Below, in pieces: positions 9,974 to 21,544 of a stretch of 64,000 nucleotides of DNA (position 1 is the first letter of the stretch; the number at the start of each line of letters is the position of its first letter). The translations under genes were made by a program, and so were the position numbers. The DNA comes from Lactarius indigo (taxonomy: Eukaryota > Basidiomycota > Agaricomycetes > Russulales > Russulaceae), in contig JAFKAC010000022.1 of assembly GCA_025766275.1 (NCBI GenBank), positions 620,001-684,000 on the forward strand, written 5' to 3'. Under the pieces are notes generated by a model. That model saw only the letters and a list, made by a program, of their open reading frames with translations, did no database searches and was not told the DNA's origin.

Positions 9974-12900
9974 ATGTCTCAGACACTTCCCGCATCTTCC
10001 TCTTCTTCCAATTTCCAGACCATATTTTTTGCTTCCATCAAAGAGTATGAGAAGAAGACGAAGAAAGACCTCCTCCTGCATTCGTTAATGGTCCAGCTGC
10101 AGACCTGCAGCTCCCCCACCGACATCCTCACCGTCCTTCAAACTCAAGTCCAACAGTTCGAGCAATCTACGTCCGCCAACGACAAACTGACAAAATGGTT
10201 GATTCCGACCGTCAACGTCCTTTACGCCTTCTCCGCCGCACTTGGCGAGGGCGTCGGATTAGTGAATCCAATTCCGACAATCCTTCTACTACGATCTATG
10301 ATCTGATATCACATCTCTAGGTGTTCTCACCTGCGAAAGTCATCTTCGCTGGTGCCGGGGTCCTCCTTTTGGTAGCTATTTATCCCGGATCTCCCTTATT
10401 TCGACCGTTCTGATACCGGACCTACGTAGGCGGCAAAAGATGTCGCTGCGAGCCAAGATGCGCTCATCGACATCTTCGACCGCATTGAGAGTTTCTTCAG
10501 ACGGCTTGAGACATATACTGAGGTGCCGACGACGGAGGCGATGAAGGACACGATCGTAAAGATAATGGTCGAGGTGCTCGGGATTTTTGGGATCGTGACG
10601 AAGGAGATGAAGCAGGGACGAGCGAGTGAGTCGATCGCCGATGATACGTTTCTCGTCGTTGATAAACATTCAGAGAGATATCTGAAGAAATTGATTGGAA
10701 GGAAGGATGTGGAAGACGCGCTGGCCAGGCTGGATAAGTTGACGCAGCAAGAGGCCCAGATGGCGATTGTGCAAGTTCTGAAAGTCGCACACGATGTCAA
10801 GGATGGAGTCGAAACCGTGGGCGGCCAAGTCAACGTGGCTATTGAGGGTACGCTGAGCACTTCAGCTATCACGAACGCCATGTTAAACTCATATACGTCT
10901 AGACGGCAAGGAAACGAAGGCTCTGTTGCAACAGACGGCAAGCAACATGGACAAAGATAGGCGTCCGTCTTTCTTTAGCCCCGCTTCTTTTAGTTGTCGG
11001 ACTAAAATGCCGTTTCAGGGGGGCAGGTACGGAGGGACCACCGAGCGTGGCTGTCTCCGCCGGACCCATCCACTAATCAAAATATCGCATGCACAACTCA
11101 ACACGAAGGGACAGCAACATGGTTCTTCCAGGGAAGTCTATTCTTGGAATGGAAATCCAAGTCGACCTCATCCCTGTTGTGGATCCATGGCAAACGTGCG
11201 CCCTTCTGTCTGTTTATGTTCTCCCAGACCTTGATCGCCTTTTGATGATTGTAGCGGGCTCAGGGAAGAGTATCCTTTGGTTTGTCACCAATGTTTTGTC
11301 GAGTTCATCGAACTTACACCACCAAATAGTTCCGCAATCATCCAGGAAATCACGGCGTTGTGGGAGGCTGGATTAGCCTCAATGGCGTATTTCTATTTTG
11401 ATTTCCGGGACACCGATAAACAAAATCTCCACAACTTGCTTCCTTCGCTTCTAACACAGCTCTCGGCTCGTTCCGACAGCTGTTGCGACATACTCTCCCG
11501 CATTTATAAGACACACGACTATGGCGCACGTAAACCCAACACCGGCGTGCTGATTGCGTGTCTTAAAGAGATGCTCGCATTACCCGGCCAAGGCCCAATA
11601 TACATTATCTTGGACGCGCTAGACGAATGCCCCAATACCTCCGGAATCCCATCCTCCCGCAAACAAGTCCTCGACCTCGTAAAGGATCTTGTCGGCCTCC
11701 AGCTTTCCAATCTTCATATATGTATCACCAGCCGTCCGGAGATCGACATCCGAACCGCGCTCGAGCCCCTAGCATTCCACGCGGTCTCGATTCACGAGGA
11801 AAGTGGACAAAAGAAGGATATTGAAGACTATATCCGATCTGTAGTCTACGCGGACTCGGATACGGCGATGTGGAGATGGAGGGACAATGACAAGGAACTG
11901 GTCATTGAGACGCTCACAGATAGAGCTGATGGAATGTAAGCGCACTCAAGAGTTTTGAGCACGGTTACTGAGTATTTGACAGGTTCCGATGGGTGTTTTG
12001 TCAGCTGGAAGTATTGCAACATTGCCTCCCGCAGAGCATCAGGCAAACGCTCAACGAATTGCCGAAGTCTTTAGATGAGACATATGAGCGAGTGTTGAAG
12101 GAGATCGGAATGGCCAACCGAGATCATGCCCGACGTCTGTTACAATGTCTCACTGCGGCCGCTCGGCCGCTGCGTGTCGAGGAGCTCGCAGAGATACTCG
12201 CGCTTGACTTTGATGAGGCGAAAGGAGCGACACCGAAGTTGAAGGAGGATTGGCGGTGGGAGGATCGACAACGCGCTGTGTTATCTACATGCTCAAGCTT
12301 GATCATCGAAGTCGACGATGGTGGTTCCCGGGTGATCCAGTTTACGCATTTTTCGGTCAAGGAGTTCTTGACTTCCGATCGGCTCGCCGCTTCTAAGGGA
12401 GACGCTTCGTACTTTCATATCATTCCCGAACCCGCACACACGACTCTCGCGCAGGCTTGCTTGGGTATTTTACTCCAATTGGACGGCAGCATCGACAATG
12501 AAGAAGTCGAAGATAGGTTCCCGTTGGCGAGATATGCGAGTCGGCATTGGGTGGAGCATGCGCAGTTCGGAACGGTGTCTTCACGCATAGAACGTGGGAT
12601 GGGGCTTCTTTTTGACTCGACCAAACCTCATTTTTCCACGTGGCTCGAGTTGTACGACATCGACGATCCCCCGAAGACGTTTAAAATTCGCGTCAGATGT
12701 CACGGTCCTGGACCCCCACTGTATTATGCTGGGTGGTGCGGGTTTCGTGACCTCGCAGCGCACATCGTTGTCGAGCATCCTGAGCAAGTCAATGCGAGGG
12801 GTGGTCGTTATCGCAGCCCACTAGTGGCAGCATTGTACAAGGGACACTTTAACGTTGCAGAGCTATTACATCAGCACGGCGCCGTCGTGGATTTTGACCT

Positions 12901-13582
12901 TTCTGATTATAACCAAACTCCACTGCAAGCTGCATCGGTGGATGGACTTGTCGACGTCGCGCGGTGGTTACTCGAGCATGGCGCAGATCCGGATTCACAA
13001 CAAACCAACCTTTGGACTCCAGTTAATTCGGCCGCAGCGCACAGCCACCTAGAGATTGTTCGTATGTTACTAGGACGCAGCGTACGCATCAACGCTGCAA
13101 ACGACAAAGGCTATACACCATTGCACTCGGCATCGTTTCATGGTCACGTGGAGATCGCGAGGCTATTACTCCAACATGGTGCCGAAGTCAGCGCCCAGAA
13201 TAAGAACTACTCGACGTCATTACATCTGGCATCGTCTAGTGGGATACCCGAGATTGCACGTCTACTGCTTGATCGTGGCGTGAACTCAAATGTCAAGGAC
13301 AAGGATGGGCGGACTCCTTTGCACGTAGCGTCATCCCGAGGCCGCACAGAGACCGTGAGCCTGCTGCTCGACCGTGGCGCGACCGCAAATGCCGATGACA
13401 ACTATGGAATAACTCCGTTGCACCTGGCGTCATTCAGGGGCCAAACGGAGACCGTGCGCTTGCTGCTCGACCGTGGCGCGAGTGCGGGTGCCAAGGACAA
13501 GGAAGGAAGGACGCCATTGGAGGTGGCATCAGGACAGGAAGTGAACGTGATCGTACAGATGTTGACGGAGCATGGTGGGTAA
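9974..13582 (+). CDS. Gene C: Goodbye-NACHT-ankyrin STAND (NLR-like) protein
   Basis: Same architecture and intron positions as gene B. Exons: 9974-10261, 10321-10371, 10430-10847, 10903-10962, 11019-11195, 11255-11279, 11330-11935, 11983-13582; the product is 1074 residues. P-loop, Walker B and TSRP are at the same residue numbers as in B (330, 434, 473). Nine ankyrin repeats follow. Repeats 6 and 7 (SSSGIPEIARLLLDRG, VASSRGRTETVSLLLDRG) are of the full-length type shared with D, while repeat 8 resembles B, suggesting exchange between paralogues. The Goodbye and NACHT parts are nearly identical to B and D, so recent duplication or gene conversion is likely. It shares the shortened C-terminus ending HGG. 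Intron 2 is 58 bases, so its retention would break the frame. Confidence 0.88.
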
Positions 13583-14054
13583 ATAGATAGAGTTCTATAG
13601 GTCACTTTACAACGGTATGCCAAGTCACCGTGATAGTATGGGCGATCCCTTCTGCTCCTATTCATATAGGCACGCTTGGAATGCATCACCGCTGCGCTTC
13701 CTCGCGGCCATTCTGAAGACTCGGACGATTCGCACTCTATTTCTGTTAACTTTAGCTTTATTCTCGCCTTTACCTTATATCCGTATACGTTCTGCGTCAA
13801 ACGCGTGTTATTTTGTTTCAGATACTATAGGAGTCTCGCGCCCCCTTTTCCTCCCCTTTCCAACTTCGCACCGCATCGCCTTTTGTCTCGGAGACTCGTG
13901 AGACTCGTTTACTTTACCCCTTTCCCTTATTTTTATATCTTTTCTATTGTTTCTCGTACATCCGTCGATATGTCGTATTGCAACTAACAATACATTGGTC
14001 CTCGAGAGAGCACTACGTCATGAACAACATGTAGCGATCAGCGAGAAGATGTGC
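13583..14054 (+). other. 3' flank of gene C, no gene seen
   Basis: Equivalent to 6556-7039. Base changes and small indels relative to unit 1 interrupt any common reading frame, so I see no coding constraint. Confidence 0.5.
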
Positions 14055-16146
14055 ACGTGGAGTAGCGCCGGCAGAGTGTCATTAACTAGGCCTGTGTCCG
14101 CCCGCTGTCCTCATCCAGGAAGTATATCTGACATTGGTTTCGACGCTACGTTCACTTCGCCAACTCATTCGGACGAGATCACTTTGAACTATGGAATGAC
14201 GCACGCTCCTTGCGTGTCTACCGTTGAGACCGAACAAAAATGCCCGGTATCACTGGCGTTGCGGTGGCCTTTATGACAGTCTTCGGGAGTCACCGCCTTA
14301 CTCTCCTTCCCGGCCAAGAGCTTGGGAAGACGCCGGACGGTGGCATGAAGAAGAGAAGCGAGCACGTGCCGGCCCGCTGCCGCCACTCCTTCGTCGCTCC
14401 GGCATAGACCGGCCCAAACAGCCAAAGTCTCGGTCGTCTGCCCCGTGCGAGGTGGTGCTCTTCCGGTACTTTTTTTATCAGCATGATCGCACTTCCGAGT
14501 CATATCATCCATCCCATTGTCATTTCAACGTCATCATCGGCGTCTCTCTCGGTTATCTCCTCGTTGCCAGCATCCCTACCTCAGTGTACAGTAGTTCTGG
14601 GTTGGCTTTGCCGGAAGGCGTACAAAGCACCCAAGCACAAAACGGCAATCGTGGATGTACTTGTGACGCTCGGCACTCCTGCAACATATTTTTATTCCCA
14701 ATTCACTCTCATTGTGGCCATGTTCGACCCGGACACTAACATACCCCCATTTGTCTCTTTCGATATCAGCACGTGTTTGTATCCCTCGGTCGTTATCAGG
14801 AGAACTCTGGCAAAGGCAAGACCAGCCTGAGCGTGGCGCTCACTGATTTGATGGCACTTGCACCCTCCATGGCAATTATCTACATGGACGCTACGTGCAC
14901 TCAGAAAAGAAGGTCCTGACGGAGCTTTTGCAGATTGGGGATATGGTCGAGGCCATGCCGAGTGACAAGGTGCCTGCAGACGGACCTGTTGTGCGGGGCA
15001 GCTCAAGCATCGATGAGAGTGCTATCACAGGTGAGCCCGTCCTGGTTCTTGAGCAAGTTGGCGATTCCGTGATGGAGCGACGGTCGATGGCCTCAGCACG
15101 TTCGACATGATGGTCATGCGGGCAGGGAGGGCACCACAATGGCACAGATTGTCAAACTGTCGAGGACGCCTAGACGTCCGAGGCCCCAATCCAAGCTTTC
15201 GCCGACCGCATCGCCGGCTACTTTGTCTCTACCGTAATATCTCTCGCGGTGATCATAGTCGACATGTGCATTGGGGCGAAGAACGGAATCCTGACCAAGG
15301 GCGGAAGTGCGCTAGAGGCGAGTCACAGCCCGAAACGCATCGTGCTGGACAAGACAGCATCGCGGGCCAAGTTGTGCGCGTGACCGTCGCCGTCGCGGCG
15401 GAAGTACACAGTGTGGGTCGTTTCATCGCGCAGACCGATGTGAACTTGATGACGGGCGACAGGCGCTCGACTGTGCTCGTCGTTGTGTGCCAGGTCGGGA
15501 TTGCACCTGAGGGCGTGTGGGTCGATATGAGTCCCAAGGGCAAGGCGGCAGTCATTGCGGAGCTGATGGAGAAGGACAGCGGGGGCGCAGCGATGGTGAG
15601 TGTCGGCTCGCTCTTCGTGCTAACGGTACGATAAATGCAGGTCGGGGACAGGGATCAACGACTCGTCTGCGCTCGCAGCGGCTACTGTCTGCATCGCGCT
15701 GTCGTCGGGGACGTCCGTAGCGACCGAAGCTGCAGACATCGTCCTGATGCGCTCTGACCTATTAGACGTAGTAGCTGCGCTCGGTCTTTAGCAAGATCCG
15801 ACGCAACCTAGTCTGGGCGTGCGTGTACAACGTGCTCGGCATCCCGCTCGCCATGGGCCTGTTCCACCCGTTCGGCCTGCACCTGCACCTGATGATGGCT
15901 GGCGCGATGATGGCGTTCAGCTCGGTCAGCGTCGTCATGAGCTCGTTGCTCCTCAAGTGGTGGGTACGCCCGCCGCAGAGCGTCATGCAGGACGAGGCGG
16001 CGGAGCTTATAGGTTCTGAGCCGCTGTGGATGACTGTGCGCGGGGTGGCGAGCGGTGTGTGGGATGCTGTGCGTCAGTGGCTGCGCGTTGGCAGGGGCCA
16101 CGCGTCGCTGGGCTACGCGCAGGTGAACATGGAAAATAGTGTGTAA
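14055..16146 (+). pseudogene. Copper P-type ATPase pseudogene 2
   Basis: Homologue of pseudogene 1 with the same degenerate heavy-metal motif (GMTHAPC), the same loss of the CPC helix and the same fusion of DKT to the later SITGQ-like segment (about 15345-15365). It keeps SAITGE in the actuator domain (about 15020-15035), where pseudogene 1 has lost the glutamate. Frameshifts and stops are frequent. The final part (about 15820-16146) keeps a readable last-transmembrane segment and a C-terminal tail ending in MENSV. Because the deletions are shared, the ATPase copy was dead before the unit was duplicated. Confidence 0.85.
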
Positions 16147-16500
16147 GATGTGGGTTTCGCTTGCTTGCTGTGTTTTTACTACTACTGTAGAAGGTGTAGA
16201 CGCTATCTATATTTGCTTTTTCTCCGCGTGTTCTCTGTCTTTGTCACTCGCTCGCTCAACAACTCTCCCTTTTTTTATATAATATTTTTTTGGTTGTTTC
16301 TGTAGTGTTTCGTGGATAAGACTCTCAAAATGTCGGACTCCGTACGTAGCTGAGTGGTAGTGGTTTTTCGCGCCTAGAGACCAACATTATCCTCTATCAT
16401 CGCCTTAAACTAACTAGCTACCTTTACTCTTTCTTGATTGAACCAAAGGAGTACCAATTGGCTAATGGACCTAAATCGAGACCGCGAGTGTGAATCCCAG

Positions 16501-16509
16501 CCAATCATC
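16501..16509 (+). promoter_or_regulatory. CCAATCATC box upstream of gene D
   Basis: Exact nine-base match 266 bp upstream of the gene D ATG, as in B and C. The surrounding leader 16147-16766 is the third copy of the tandem promoter region. Confidence 0.45.
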
Positions 16510-16766
16510 ATAACCGTAGCCTTTCCTGTGGAGGTACCCCAGCATCGAGAATTCGCTTATCTGTATCCCTCGACCTTAAAATCCTTCACCGCACTCGAAC
16601 CGTCCATGTTAGCCAGTAGGATGCAGTGACCCCCCGCAATTAAGTCTGGCTTCGAAAAACAAAACAGTCCTGGGCACGCACGAGGTCGGGCTGTGTGGGC
16701 GTTACCTGCCAAACCTATACAGTAACCGTACCTTCGGGCGCCTCTTCTCATTGCTGCTAAGTTACC

Positions 16767-19700
16767 ATGTCTCAGACACTTGCCGCATCTTCCTCTTCTT
16801 CCAATTTCCAGGCCATTTTTCATGCATCCATCAAAGAATATGAGAAGAAGACGAAGAGAGACCTCCTCCTGCATCCATTAATGGTCCAGTTGCAGACCTG
16901 CAGTTCCCCCACCGACATCCTCACCGTCCTTCAAACTCAAGTCCAACAGTTCGAGCAATCTACGTCCGGTGACGACAAACTGACTAAATGGTTGATTCCA
17001 ACTGTCAACGTCCTTTATGCCTTCTCCGCCGTGCTTGGCGAGGGCGTCGGATTAGTGAATTCAATTCCCGATGGTTCCTTCCACGATCTATGATCTGATA
17101 TCACATCTCTAGGTGTTCTCACCTGCCAAAGTCATTTTCGCTGGTGCCGGAGTCCTCCTCTTGGTAGATATTGCCCCGGATCTCCCTTACTTGGACCATT
17201 CTGATGCTGAACCTACGCAGGCGGCAAAAGATGACATTGCAAGCCAAGATGTGCTCATCGAGATCTTCGACCGCATTGAGAGTTTCTTCAGACGGCTTGA
17301 GACATATACTGAGGTGCCGACGACGGAGGCGATGAAGGACACGATCGTGAAGATAATGGTCGAGGTGCTCGGGATTTTTGGGATCGTGACGAAGGAGATG
17401 AAGCAGGGACGAGCGAGTGAGTCGATCGCCGATGATACGTTACTCGTCGCTGATAGATATTCAGAAAGATATCTGAAGAAATTGATTGGAAGGAAGGATG
17501 TGGAAGACGCGCTGGCCAGGCTGGATAAGTTGACGCAGCAAGAGGCCCAGATGGCGATTGTGCAAGTTCTGAAAGTCGCACACGATGTCAAGGATGGAGT
17601 CGAAACCGTGGGCGGCCAAGTCAACGTGGCTATTGAGGGTACGCTGAGCACTTCAGCTATCACGAACGCCATGTTAAACTCATATACGTCTAGACGGCAA
17701 GGAAACGAAGGCTCTGTTGCAACAGACGGCAAGCAACATGGACAAAGATAGGCGTCCGTCTTTCTTTAGCCCCGCTTCTTTTAGTTGTCGGACTAAAATG
17801 CCGTTTCAGGGGGGCAGGTACGGAAGGACCACCGAGCGTGGCTGTCTCCGCCGGACCCCTCCACCAACCAAAATATCGCATGCACCGCTCAACACGAAGG
17901 CACAGCAACATGGTTCTTCCAAGGAAGTCTATTCTTGGAATGGAAATCAAAGTCGACCACATCCCTGTTGTGGATCCATGGCAAACGTGTGCCCTTCTGT
18001 CCATTTACGTTCTCCCAGACCTTGATCGCGTCTGATGATTGTAGCGGGCTCAGGGAAGAGTATCCTTTGGTTTGTCACCAATGTTTTGTCGAGTTCATCG
18101 AACTTACATCACCAAATAGTTCCGCAATCATCCAGGAAATCACGGCGATGTGGGAGGCTGGATTAGCCTCTATGGCGTACTTCTATTTTGATTTCCGGGA
18201 CACCGATAAACAAAATCTCCACAACCTGCTTCCTTCACTTCTAACACAGCTCTCGGCTCGTTCCGACAGCTGTTGCGACATACTCTCCCGCATTTATAAG
18301 ACGCACGACGATGGCGCACGTAGACCCAACACCGGGGTGCTGATTGCGTGTCTTAAAGAGATGCTCGCATTACCCGGCCAAGGCCTAATCTACATTATCT
18401 TGGACGCGCTAGACGAATGCCCCAATACCTCCGGAATCCCATCCTCCCGCAAACAAGTCCTCGACCTCGTAAAGGATCTTGTCGGCCTCCAGCTTTCCAA
18501 TCTTCATATATGTATCACCAGCCGTCCAGAGATCGACATCCGAACCGCGCTTGAGCCCCTAGCATTCCACCCGGTCTCAATCCACGAGGAAAGTGGACAA
18601 AAGAAGGATATTGAAGACTATATCCGATCTGTAGTCTACGCGGACTTGGATACGGCGATGTGGAGATGGAGGGACAATGACAAGGAACTGGTCATTGAGA
18701 TGCTCACAGATAGAGCCGATGGAATGTAAGCGCACTCAAGAGTTTTGAGCTCGGTTACTGAGTATTTGACAGGTTCCAATGGGTGTTTTGTCAACTGGAA
18801 GTGTTGCAACATTGCCTTCCGCAGAGCATCAGGCGAACGCTCAACGAATTGCCGAAGTCTTTAGATGAGACATATGAGCGAGTGTTGAAGGAGATCGGAA
18901 TGGCCAACCGAGATCATGCCCGACGTCTGTTACAATGTCTCACTGCGGCCGCTCGGCCGCTGCGTGTCGAGGAGCTCGCAGAGATACTCGCGCTTGACTT
19001 TGATGAGGCGAAAGGAGCGACACCGAAGTTGAAGGAGGATTGGCGATGGGAGGATCGACAACGCGCTGTGTTATCTACATGCTCAAGCTTGATCACCGAA
19101 GTCGACGATGGTGGTTCCCGGGTCATCCAGTTTACGCATTTTTCTGTCAAGGAGTTCTTGACTTCCGATCGCCTCTCCACTTCTAGAGGAGACGCCTCGT
19201 ACTTTCATATCATTCCCGAACCCGCACACACGACTCTCGCGCAGGCTTGCTTGGGTATTTTACTCCAGTTGGACGGCAGCATCGACAATACACAAGTCGA
19301 AGATAGGTTCCCATTGGCGAGATATGCGAGTCGGCATTGGGTGGAGCATGCAAAGTTCGGAACGGTGTCTTCACGCATAGAAGATGGGATGGGGCTTCTT
19401 TTTGACTCGTCCAAACCCCATTTTTCCGCGTGGCTCGAGTTGCACGACATCGACAATCACTTGACGACGTTTGGATATCGCGCCAGACGTCACTGTCATG
19501 GACCTCCACTGTATTATGCTTCGTTGTGCGGGTTTCGTGACCTCGCAGCGCACATCGTTGTCGAGCATCCTGAACAAGTAAATGCGAGGGGTGGTTTTAA
19601 TCGCTGCCCACTAGTGGTGGCATTGTACATGAGACACTTCAGCGTTGCAGAGCTATTACATCAGCACGGCGCACTCGTGGATCTTGACATTTCTGATAAT

Positions 19701-20372
19701 AACCGAACTCTACTGCAAGCTGCATCGGCGGATGGACTTGTCGACGTCGCGTGGTGGTTACTCGAACATGGCGCAGATCCGGATTCACAACAAACTGATC
19801 ATTGGACTCCAGTTAATTCTGCCGCAGCGCACGGCCACCTGGAGATTGTTCGGATGTTACTAGGACGCGGCGTACGCATCAACGCTGCAAACGACAAAGG
19901 CTATACACCATTGCACTGTGCATCGTTTCATGGTTACGTAGAGATCGTGAGGCTATTACTCCAACATGGGGCGGAGGTCAGCGCCCAGAATAAGAACTAC
20001 TCGACGTCATTACATCTGGCATCATATAGGGGGAGATTCGAGGTTGCACGTCTACTGCTTGACCGTGGCGCGAACTCAAATGTCAAGGACAAGGATGGAC
20101 GGACTCCTTTGCACGTAGCGTCATCCCGAGGCCGCACAGAGACCGTGCGCCTGCTGCTCGACCGTGGCGCGAACTCAAATGCCAATGACAGTGGTGGGCG
20201 GACTCCTTTGCACCTAGCGTCATCCGAAGGCGAAACGGAGACTGTGCGCTTGCTGCTCGGCTGTGGCGCGAGTGCGGGTGCCAAGGACAAGGAAGGAAGG
20301 ACGCCATTGGAGGTGGCATCAGGAGAGGGAAAGAACGCGATCGTACAGATGTTGACGGAGCATGGAGGGTAA
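16767..20372 (+). CDS. Gene D: Goodbye-NACHT-ankyrin STAND (NLR-like) protein
   Basis: Third intact tandem paralogue. Exons: 16767-17054, 17113-17163, 17221-17638, 17694-17753, 17810-17986, 18045-18069, 18120-18725, 18773-20372; 1074 residues. Walker A GKPGSGKS, Walker B LDALDEC and TSRP are intact. There are nine ankyrin repeats. Repeat 3 starts NRTLLQAAS as in fragment A, whereas B and C read TPLQAAS; repeat 8 (SSEGETETVRLLLGCGASAG) is private. Intron 2 is 57 bases without an in-frame stop, so retention would only insert 19 residues into the Goodbye domain, an option B and C lack. Its 3' flank resembles those of A and E rather than B and C, suggesting D sits in the more original arrangement, directly ahead of the ATPase. 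Confidence 0.88.
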
Positions 20373-21544
20373 ATAGATAGAGTTCTATAGGTCACTTTAC
20401 AACGATATGTCAAGTCACCGTGATAGTATGGGCGATCCCTTCTGCCCGTATTCATATAGGCACGCTTGGAATGTAGTATATATTACTATATTTTGAGTTG
20501 TCGCCACATACCGACAATGGGGTTGGAATGACCAATGATACAAGGGACGTTTGAAGCTGAGCGATGGCACGCGGTTGGGGGGTCATCACGACATTCCCTG
20601 TAGCCTAGTAGATGTTGAAGCCCGCAGCTTGCATGACGGAACATATACGGTACGGAAAGACCAAACGTCCATTCCTGGCGAGTTTATTCGACCCAGTTGA
20701 TTGACGCCTCGTGCCGAAAGTGGTCTTCAGGTTGTATATCACGAGAAAGAGTGCGCTCGGTTCTTAGAGGACAGCACAATGCCAAGCGCAGTGCAGTCGC
20801 AGTGCTTGAAAATAAACCCTCGGAAACCAGACCGGTTCTGGTGTGTACCATACGACAGCAACTGGAACGGAACTCGTGGATGATGCGGAACTTTAATGAC
20901 GCAGCGGAAGGCAGTCTTCACAGTACAGTACATCTAACGCCAGATGTAGCGTAGCGCTGTCTCACATCGAGGTCAACGTTGAGAAGGTGCTAGGATGCTA
21001 TCCCCTGTCCCTGAACTACAGAGTCCTAGATGGGCATACATCTTCCGACCTATGCTCATTACTTACTGGACGGAAAATCTCTCGAGCTTGAGTACAAGCA
21101 CCGCGGCCTTTCTAACCAGGAAATATTTAAGTGGAGCTTGAATAAATTCAGATCCGGAGAGATTCGCGTGGGGGGGTCACGACGTTGGGCTGCCCGAGGA
21201 TTCGCGGGGACGTCGTGGGGCTTGCTGTGTTTGGCGGGGGTCGAGAACCCGATTAAGACGACGCGAGTTGATCACGTGAGCGACACTCTGCCCTTCGCTT
21301 TTCTACTTTACCTGCTGGGTAGGTACTCGGCTGCTGCGTGTTTGGCCTCGCGGAAACAATGCCCCAGGGAATGGCACCTCGAACACACGACCCCCCTCTC
21401 GCAAGTGACCACGTATCTCCGTCCCCTGCGCGGACTCCAACACACTCTTCTGGCAGTCCCATAACCATCCTTCTCTATCATACTATATAACACCCACGCC
21501 AGACTCGCTTTTAGTTCGACCGCATCCACAGAAGATAGGTCTGC
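20373..21544 (+). other. Intergenic region between gene D and the copper ATPase
   Basis: The first 200 bases are NLR 3' flank (conserved CATATAGGCACGC segment near 20455; flank shared with gene A to about 20580). From about 20590 to 21480 I recognise nothing: open frames are short or lack family features, including one at 21030-21464. A TATATAA motif lies at 21484-21490. Confidence 0.45.
21484..21490 (+). promoter_or_regulatory. TATA box of the copper ATPase gene
   Basis: TATATAA lies 55 bases before the chosen ATG at 21545. This is a plausible core promoter position if the 5' UTR is short; it also supports that start. Confidence 0.45.

Larger units (their letters stand above)
9351..16146 (+). 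repeat. Tandem duplication unit 2 (gene C + ATPase pseudogene 2), 6796 bp
   Basis: Same order and orientation as unit 1. It is about 216 bp shorter, mostly because it lacks the extra block found at 7286-7572 in unit 1. A third copy of the promoter and NLR part starts at 16147 (gene D), but there the ATPase pseudogene is absent and a nearly complete ATPase gene follows instead. Confidence 0.85.

Noticed and set aside
21030..21464. 144-codon frame between gene D and the copper ATPase
   Set aside because: Composition changes along its length, no recognisable domain, no comparable copy elsewhere in the window, and it overlaps a longer equally unsupported minus-strand frame.
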